Positions 22,429 through 27,761 of a stretch of DNA of 27,761 bases are shown one piece after another. Source of the DNA: a virus; the IMG/VR virus record IMGVR_UViG_3300009158_000166, positions 1-27,761 of that record; one strand, 5' to 3'. Every line of letters begins with the position of its first letter. Position 1 is the first letter of the stretch. The notes under the pieces are model-generated. The model was given only the letters and a program-made list of their open reading frames with translations. It did no database searches and had not been told where the DNA came from. The translations under genes were made by a program, and so were the position numbers.

Positions 22429-22444
22429 CTAAAAAATAAAGTGG

Positions 22445-22879
22445 TCAGTTAACAATATTATTCTTTTTATCAAAGTCAAAAGTCATACGCTCATTGATAT
22501 TAAAGGGCAAATAAACTACATCTGCTTGTATACGGATTCCCATATCTGTAGTATCAATAGTCAGCGAATTAACCTTAACTCGTGGATCGTAATTAATAAT
22601 TTGTTGCACATCCTCTGTGATCATTTTTTTAATTTCGGGTGTGAAATTTTCAAACAGCATATCCCAAATAATAGTTCCAAAGTTAGGATTTTCTAATTTT
22701 TCACCTTTACGAATATAAAAATGATTCATTAAATCTCGTTTAACTAAATTGATATCATAGAGTTTAAAGTTATTTTTTACTTCATTAGAGCTAAATCCTC
22801 TGTAGGTAAAACTAGAACTTGTTTGAGCTGTTGTGGCTTTGTTAGTTGCCACTGATTGTTGATTGTATAATTTTGCCAT
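22445..22879 (-). CDS. gp25: Baseplate wedge protein gp25
   Basis: gp25 is a small wedge protein that anchors the sheath to the baseplate in contractile tails. The 144-residue length is close to T4 gp25 (132). Family features are 'YDINLVKRDLMNHFYIRKGE', 'NPNFGTIIWDMLFE' and 'INYDPRVKVNSLTI', followed by strands ending in 'FNINERMTFDFDKK'. The first 25 residues are Thr/Ser/Gln-rich and probably flexible. It begins 3 nt after the spike gene's stop, with an AGGA ribosome site inside the end of that gene, and ends in TGA. The gp25-gp6 pairing is typical of contractile tail clusters. Confidence 0.92.
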   Translation of the reverse strand: MAKLYNQQSVATNKATTAQTSSSFTYRGFSSNEVKNNFKLYDINLVKRDLMNHFYIRKGEKLENPNFGTIIWDMLFENFTPEIKKMITEDVQQIINYDPRVKVNSLTIDTTDMGIRIQADVVYLPFNINERMTFDFDKKNNIVN

Positions 22880-22882
22880 ATT

Positions 22883-24637
22883 TTATTCTTCCTCTGGTGG
22901 TGGATCGCCACCAGCATCGCCACCTGCTGCTAGACCGTCTTCGCCGCCGCCAGCTTGCTCTCTATCTGTTAGATCGGGTTTCCAAGAAAGTGGATCTAAA
23001 TTTTCATGATTAGGCCAAGGCTCATGCATGGGTATTCTAAACATAATGCTGTCTAACGGAGTATACGTATCGTACCTATCACTGATCCATTCTGCTTGAT
23101 TTGGATTTATTACTATATTTCCTGTAATGCCTAGTGCTAGTGTAGGAGTGGCTGCGGTTGATTTTGTGGCTTCTGCTGCGTCTGCTGCTTCGGGTCCGTT
23201 TAGGTTAATAGCGCCACCGGTGAATGTTAAATTGGCAGCTCCCCAGCTTCCGTCGCCTCCTGCTGTTACCTGCATCGCATCACCCGACTTAATATCCATG
23301 CTTGTATCAGACTGAATGTTAATACTAGTTCCAGCTTTTAAATGAGTATCTGTACTCGACTGAATATAAGTTGACAATATGCTTTTAAAATTATTGTCCA
23401 TTGAAGAAGTTATATGATTGCTCATAAGTGTAGCAATATGAACTTCACCTTCTGTGGTAATTTTTGTATCGCCTTTGACAAAAAATCTAGTATTGGCTTC
23501 TGTGTCTACACGAAAGTTGCCGCCTCCTGTTTCATGTACAGCAGATGCTTTCATGTTGATATTTCTGCCAGCTTCTAAATTAAAATCACGATCGGCATAG
23601 AAATTAAAATCTTGTTTGGTGTGTATACTAACACTATCTTCTGCAAAAATATCAATCTTTCCATCACTGGACATTTCAATCCAACTAGTTCCTCTACTGT
23701 TGCCTATGTAAATTAAATCTTCACTAGAATGCATTAAAATTTGATGCCCTGTTCGTGTACGCAGTCTTACATATTCATCTTTAGGAATAGCAGGTTCACC
23801 GCTATCACCTCCTAGTGTGTCTGCATAATCGTATCCACCTTCACTGGCATTAGTTCTGCGCTGATAACGGTCATCACCGTCATCCATAACAAATTGTGTA
23901 CCACCTAGACGACTTACAGGAACAGGTGTCGGACTTTGACTTTGTACTTTGCCAATAAAAGATTTTTTAGCACCGTCTCTACGATCGAGCGGGCCGGGTG
24001 TTGAAATTCCATAAACACTACTAGGAACATTTCTACGAGCTGTACTCTTTGAAACTCCTCTGACATCGTCTGCAAGCAGGCCTTCTTCTCTTAGGTGGTC
24101 AGTAAAAGGATGAACTGCTTTAGGAATTTTATCTATTTCCATGCCTTCTTCAAGGTCGTTAGCTCTACGATTTATTTCTGCTACTGGAACATTATCAACA
24201 TCATAATACTCCGCATCACCTTCTGCAAATTCCACAGCATCCGACCCAGCAATTGCAGGCACCATGTGATTAGTAAATCTATCTGGGACACAGCCCATCC
24301 AAAAACCTTGGCTGGGATCCCCGTCTATGAAAAACACAATAACAGTTACCCCAACATCAGGCGGGACAAACCACATACCGTAGCTTTTCTGGCTGTCATT
24401 AAAATCGTCTTTATTTTCACCCTGGAATTCAAACGCTGTTTGACCAAAGAATGGTGAGGAAAAACGAACACCGTAAGTTTGTCCGCCATCGCCTACACTA
24501 TTACCATCTTTCTTTAATAATGTAACTTCTAGGCCACCCATAAAGCTAGGATCTAAATGCCCTACAACTTTAGCTAAAAACGGGCCGCCAGATATGTCTG
24601 ATGCGGCGTTTGCTGATTCTCTTTTTACTTGTGCCAT
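22883..24637 (-). CDS. gp5: Baseplate hub spike protein, gp5-like, without a visible lysozyme domain
   Basis: This 584-residue protein is the likely central spike, which crosses the outer membrane when the tail contracts. Residues about 18-130 form a gp5/VgrG-type OB domain ('FLAKVVGHLDPSFMGGLEV', 'YGVRFSSPFFG', 'MWFVPPDVGVTVIVFFIDGD'). A charged linker (about 140-285) follows. From about 290 to 480 the sequence turns to 8-residue periodic repeats ('GKIDIFAE', 'DSVSIHTK', 'QDFNFYAD', 'RDFNLEAG', 'RNINMKAS'), the pattern of a triple-stranded beta-helix. T4 gp5 (575 residues) has a lysozyme domain between OB and helix; none is recognisable here. The last 25 residues are rich in Gly, Asp, Pro and Glu. 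It starts 3 nt after the probable hub gene, with GGAT-type ribosome pairing. Confidence 0.82.
   Translation of the reverse strand: MAQVKRESANAASDISGGPFLAKVVGHLDPSFMGGLEVTLLKKDGNSVGDGGQTYGVRFSSPFFGQTAFEFQGENKDDFNDSQKSYGMWFVPPDVGVTVIVFFIDGDPSQGFWMGCVPDRFTNHMVPAIAGSDAVEFAEGDAEYYDVDNVPVAEINRRANDLEEGMEIDKIPKAVHPFTDHLREEGLLADDVRGVSKSTARRNVPSSVYGISTPGPLDRRDGAKKSFIGKVQSQSPTPVPVSRLGGTQFVMDDGDDRYQRRTNASEGGYDYADTLGGDSGEPAIPKDEYVRLRTRTGHQILMHSSEDLIYIGNSRGTSWIEMSSDGKIDIFAEDSVSIHTKQDFNFYADRDFNLEAGRNINMKASAVHETGGGNFRVDTEANTRFFVKGDTKITTEGEVHIATLMSNHITSSMDNNFKSILSTYIQSSTDTHLKAGTSINIQSDTSMDIKSGDAMQVTAGGDGSWGAANLTFTGGAINLNGPEAADAAEATKSTAATPTLALGITGNIVINPNQAEWISDRYDTYTPLDSIMFRIPMHEPWPNHENLDPLSWKPDLTDREQAGGGEDGLAAGGDAGGDPPPEEE
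23195..23770 (-). repeat. Octapeptide beta-helix repeats of the gp5-like spike
   Basis: Residues about 290-481 carry two blocks with an 8-residue period, 'GKIDIFAE' to 'RNINMKAS' and 'DTHLKAGT', 'SINIQSDT', 'SMDIKSGD', 'AMQVTAGG'. Between them the period is less regular. Gly, Asp or Ser at the turn and alternating Ile/Val/Phe match the gp5 and VgrG needle pattern. Confidence 0.7.
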
Positions 24638-24640
24638 TTT

Positions 24641-27061
24641 TTATCCATCCCAATCACCAAGGTCAGCATTGTTCTGTGCAATTTCTTCATCTGTATATCC
24701 GGGGCCTAAACCGCCAGCATCTATACCAAATAAATCACTGTAATCAACATCATTAGACATTTCGCCATTAGGAGAAAGGTCAATAGTGTCTTCTTGTGAT
24801 ATATCAATCCCATACGGGTTCTTGCTCGCCCCTTTATATGGATCATAGTCCCATGGTTGATTTGGCATGCGTGTAGCTTCTAATGTCTGTATAAATTTCC
24901 CGTCGCTGAATTTGTTGTTACATTTGATAACTTTATAAATTCCGCTGTAGGGATTAATTTTTTCACCTGGGGGGAAATTATAAAGACCGCCTTGTCCACT
25001 AGTTCCTAGATTAGGTTCTACTGGAGTTCTAAAAATTATTCTAATGTAAGTATCAGTGCCTTGATAATTTAAACTACCGGCAGCATCTCTCATAGCATCA
25101 ACACCGCCGGCATTAGGGCCGTCGTAGATGTCTCCTAGGTAATTTCCCATTCCGCTATCGCTTATCCAGTAAGGATCGCCAATAATTTCTAAATTTATTT
25201 TTGTCATGTCGCCGGTGCCTTGTTTTAAAATTTTATTTTTAAGCACTTCGGCAACACGCCTTGCTACAGTTTGAGCGCCGGGACCGCCTTTGGTGGTAAT
25301 TTTAGTCATTGCAAAATCACCGTATGACGGACTAGCGTCTGGAGTTGTAGTTGTTTCTACATCGCCCGTAGAGACATTTTTCATCTTTTGATCAGGATCT
25401 TCGTATGATTGATTAAGTGGTTTGTTAGCTACATCTCCGCTATTTTCTGCTTCTGTTATCATTTGCCCCTGATGGAATAATTGATTGATCTGTATATCAA
25501 ACTTTATAATATCGTTGTTTTGTCCAGTGTAAATGTATTTGTATTCTTTGCCGATAATTTTGTTTAAGGCAGGGTATCCTTTAGGATTAGCTGTTGGAGC
25601 TCTAAATACACTAGAATGTACTTTAAAAGGCAATACTCTAAAAATGTAAGTTCGTTGTCTACAATTTCTTATAGTATCAAAACTACCAATTATTATTTGT
25701 ACGTCTACTCTAAACCAACTAATCCTTCCAGTTTCTTCATCCATTTTACTAGGATCGATTGCATCTTTGGCATATTCACTGCTTAATATAACTTCTTGAA
25801 TTATATTTTGAATAGTTGCACCTTTGTTAAACTGAAACTCTCTTTGTTTAGGGTCAATTCTTAATTCACCTCTTTTAATTAATCCAGTTTCTTCGTCTGT
25901 AACATCTGCTTCAAAACCAAAATTATAGTTGCCGCCACTGCTAGGTCCAAAGCCTAATTTGCTAGTTCCAATAGGACCGTTTCCGTAATCTAAACTGTTT
26001 TGTCCTGTGCGACCCACCAATGGTGCAGAAATAGGTTTAGTAGGATCCCAAGTCATTGCTTCGTCTCCATCACCTCCAACCCATCTACCACCAGTTTCCT
26101 CGCCAGGTAATCCTACACGGTCGGCCCAATTTTCAGGAAATACTATAATATATTCATCAGCTGTGGTTTGTTTTTCACCTTTTACTAATTCTTCTTGAGC
26201 CCTATTCAATGTTACACACAAACTAGACTCGCCCGATATTAACATCTCTTTAATGTCTTCACCTCGCAGTTTTAAATCTGTTGCAACTTGCTGGGCAACA
26301 TTGGTAAATCCAGTATGGTGATAAGGTACTGCTTCGCATTTATAATTTGAGCCACCTTCGTTGGTACTAAATGTAACTTTTTTAAATTGAATAACAAAAT
26401 ACTTTTCTAAAGAATCTGTACTACCAAACATCTGTCCATTATCTTTATGGCCAACAAATTCTAATTTTAATAGAAAAGGTGTTCCGTTATAATTAGGGTA
26501 TCCTGCATTAATAGCTGCGGTCTGTAAACTATGAAGGAAATATCCCATTGAATACGGTTCATAAACATCAAAGGACATTGATATCATGTTTGTTGATCCA
26601 GCTTTTTCAGTGGCTGCTGTTGTCATATCCATTGAAAAATTATTGACATAATATTCTGGTTCACCTACAATAGTAGATGCTCTCTTATCGTCATATCTAC
26701 CTGCACTAGAAAATACAACATTTTCTAATGCTCCAGGTATTCCTCTATATGAATAAGGATTATTAAATTGATCGGGACTTAGACAACACAATGTCCAGAG
26801 CGGAGCATACGATGCAAATTGTTCTAAGATATTTTCAAACGGGGGACCGTCTATAGTAGAAGGAGTTGCAAGGCCAGTAAGGTTCCAGTAATTATTTTTT
26901 AGTATTGCTCCGTCAATATCTCCAAACTCAGTGTCTATTTCGATGCTGGTTAAATTGCCTTCTGATAAGTTTGTTGCTACCGTGGCCACTCCCCTACGTA
27001 GATTCAATATTCCAGGATCTTCGTTGTTAACATCGCCGCTGAATCCAAAGTCATCCCACAT
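24641..27061 (-). CDS. Probable baseplate central hub protein (gp27-like)
   Basis: This 806-residue protein is encoded directly before the spike gene, as hubs of the gp27/gpD type usually are. Supporting segments are 'ISMSFDVYEPYSMGYFLH' with 'NYNGTPFLLKLEFVGHKDNG' (residues about 160-205), a beta-rich middle with 'YIFRVLPFKVHSS' and 'YIYTGQNNDIIKFDIQI' (about 480-535), and near the C-terminus 'GIYKVIKCNNKFSDGKF' followed by 'QTLEATRMPNQPW', typical of late-control-D-type hubs. It is about twice the length of T4 gp27 (391). The extra length includes Gly/Thr/Asp-rich linkers around 300-370 and 560-590. The acidic C-terminus (about the last 60 residues) may be flexible. It starts 1 nt after gp53 with an AGGT ribosome site. 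An alternative is a hub-associated structural protein of unknown fold. Confidence 0.6.
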   Translation of the reverse strand: MWDDFGFSGDVNNEDPGILNLRRGVATVATNLSEGNLTSIEIDTEFGDIDGAILKNNYWNLTGLATPSTIDGPPFENILEQFASYAPLWTLCCLSPDQFNNPYSYRGIPGALENVVFSSAGRYDDKRASTIVGEPEYYVNNFSMDMTTAATEKAGSTNMISMSFDVYEPYSMGYFLHSLQTAAINAGYPNYNGTPFLLKLEFVGHKDNGQMFGSTDSLEKYFVIQFKKVTFSTNEGGSNYKCEAVPYHHTGFTNVAQQVATDLKLRGEDIKEMLISGESSLCVTLNRAQEELVKGEKQTTADEYIIVFPENWADRVGLPGEETGGRWVGGDGDEAMTWDPTKPISAPLVGRTGQNSLDYGNGPIGTSKLGFGPSSGGNYNFGFEADVTDEETGLIKRGELRIDPKQREFQFNKGATIQNIIQEVILSSEYAKDAIDPSKMDEETGRISWFRVDVQIIIGSFDTIRNCRQRTYIFRVLPFKVHSSVFRAPTANPKGYPALNKIIGKEYKYIYTGQNNDIIKFDIQINQLFHQGQMITEAENSGDVANKPLNQSYEDPDQKMKNVSTGDVETTTTPDASPSYGDFAMTKITTKGGPGAQTVARRVAEVLKNKILKQGTGDMTKINLEIIGDPYWISDSGMGNYLGDIYDGPNAGGVDAMRDAAGSLNYQGTDTYIRIIFRTPVEPNLGTSGQGGLYNFPPGEKINPYSGIYKVIKCNNKFSDGKFIQTLEATRMPNQPWDYDPYKGASKNPYGIDISQEDTIDLSPNGEMSNDVDYSDLFGIDAGGLGPGYTDEEIAQNNADLGDWDG

Positions 27062-27062
27062 A

Positions 27063-27380
27063 TTAGATACCTAGATAATTTTGTAAATTTGATTTTTTAG
27101 GAATATAAATTTCAATACCTGGCTCAAAATCATAGATAGGATCTTTGATTACATCCATATTTCTTTGAACAAATACCCACCACAGCTTAGGATCTCCATA
27201 AAGATCATAAGCTAATAAATCTGGACGATGACGATATTGATTTTCTAGGATATATCTGAAATCAGTTTTTTCTGACGGGACTGGCCTAACTGTCATTAAT
27301 TCCAAATACAATTTATTTTGTTTAGTATTCACCCAGGGACTGGTTTTTCTATATTTGATTTTCTTTTCAACGTTTGCCAT
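27063..27380 (-). CDS. gp53: Baseplate wedge protein gp53 (LysM-like)
   Basis: gp53 joins neighbouring wedges in T4-like baseplates. Diagnostic features in these 105 residues are 'YRHRPDLLAYDLYGDPKLWW', 'VFVQRNMDVIKDPIYDF' and the C-terminal 'GIEIYIPKKSNLQNYLG', a LysM-like strand of the type also found in small contractile-tail connector proteins. It is shorter than T4 gp53 (196 residues), with most of the difference outside this core. The N-terminus is basic ('MANVEKKIKYRK'). It starts 1 nt after the tube protein's stop. The AAGGG ribosome site is about 12 nt away, so initiation may depend on coupling to the preceding gene. Confidence 0.82.
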   Translation of the reverse strand: MANVEKKIKYRKTSPWVNTKQNKLYLELMTVRPVPSEKTDFRYILENQYRHRPDLLAYDLYGDPKLWWVFVQRNMDVIKDPIYDFEPGIEIYIPKKSNLQNYLGI

Positions 27381-27381
27381 T

Positions 27382-27761
27382 TTAGATATAACCCTTCATG
27401 CTCATATCTCCAGCAACATATTGTTGAAGACTAAATTGTCTTAGACGTGTTCTATTGTATATTGGCGAAACTGTAATAGATATTTTACTAACAATAGGTA
27501 CCCACGATGTGCCAAAATTTGTATTACATTTAACGTAGTTAACATCTTCAGGAAGGTCAACACTAAAACTTTTTATTATAACAGGTACGCTGTTTAATAC
27601 TGCTGGACCGTATCCTGACAGATTACAAATAACTGGAGGGTTGCCAACGTTGTCGCTGGCGCCATAAAACATTTTTGTTGCTGCTTTAAAAAATGTTGTA
27701 GCTTCAATCCAGTATTGAGCATCAGTTTCAGTTTCACAGCTAAATTCGCCGGCAATAGTTA
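27382..27761 (-). CDS. C-terminal part of a baseplate tail-tube protein (gp48/gp54-like), partial
   Basis: The frame is open to the right edge of the window, so the N-terminus lies outside. An internal ATG at 27672 is not the start. The visible 125 residues begin 'TIAGEFSCETETDAQYWIEA', continue 'TTFFKAATKMFYG', 'GNPPVICNLSGYG', 'VPVIIKSFSVDLPEDVNY', and end 'FSLQQYVAGDMSMKGYI'. I recall this pattern from the tube-cap proteins (gp48 and gp54 families) of marine T4-like phages, which sit between hub and tail tube. Position next to gp53 and the hub fits. I cannot separate gp48 from gp54 with the N-terminus missing. Confidence 0.6.
   Translation of the reverse strand, partial: TIAGEFSCETETDAQYWIEATTFFKAATKMFYGASDNVGNPPVICNLSGYGPAVLNSVPVIIKSFSVDLPEDVNYVKCNTNFGTSWVPIVSKISITVSPIYNRTRLRQFSLQQYVAGDMSMKGYI

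Noticed and set aside
22403-22444. Rho-independent terminator between gp25 and gp6
   Set aside because: A T-rich run is present (TTTATTTTTT) but no G+C-rich hairpin precedes it.
22883-24637. Lysozyme domain in the gp5-like protein
   Set aside because: No lysozyme-like catalytic arrangement was recognisable between the OB domain and the beta-helix.
27382-27672. A complete 96-residue gene starting at the ATG at 27672
   Set aside because: The frame is open upstream to the window edge, and the upstream residues ('QYWIEATTFFKAATK') continue the family pattern. The ATG is internal.
1-27761. tRNA genes, CRISPR arrays, insertion sequences, attachment sites
   Set aside because: The window is almost fully coding on one strand, with gaps of at most 42 bases. 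No cloverleaf, short regular repeats, transposase or inverted-repeat ends were seen.

Overview
The window is a stretch of late, virion-structural genes from a T4-like (contractile-tailed) bacteriophage. All nine complete genes and both partial ones lie on the minus strand and are packed with gaps of 1 to 42 bases, so transcription runs from base 27761 down to base 1. The DNA is visibly A+T-rich. The baseplate genes, the enlarged wedge protein and the giant structural protein resemble what I recall from marine T4-like phages of cyanobacteria and SAR11. No host-derived metabolic gene, tRNA or integrase is present, so the host cannot be named from this window.

In order of transcription the window holds: the end of a baseplate tail-tube protein (gp48/gp54-like, cut by the window edge); wedge protein gp53; an 806-residue protein that is probably the central hub (gp27-like); a gp5-like hub spike with an OB fold and a triple beta-helix but no visible lysozyme domain; wedge protein gp25; an enlarged gp6 wedge protein (1132 residues); a 4741-residue giant protein that fills half the window; a 221-residue conserved small protein; two tandem, N-terminally related fibre-like proteins (756 and 594 residues), the first with a tail-collar domain; and the first codon of a further gene at the left edge.

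Together these genes would build the centre of the baseplate (tube cap, hub, spike), the wedge (53, 25, 6) and the outer, host-facing parts. T4 encodes genes 7 to 12 after gene 6. Here that place is taken by the giant protein, the 221-residue protein and the two fibres, and nothing recognisable as gp7, gp8, gp9, gp10 or gp11 is seen.

The most interesting object is the giant protein. It carries about seven copies of a small aromatic-rich module resembling carbohydrate-binding family 5/12, six FG-GAP-like propeller blades, two glycine-rich repeats, a possible cupredoxin-like module and a C-terminal series of repeated beta domains. Two of the carbohydrate-binding-like modules sit in the same loop of two different propeller blades. 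Family assignments rest on motif recognition by eye, without database searches.
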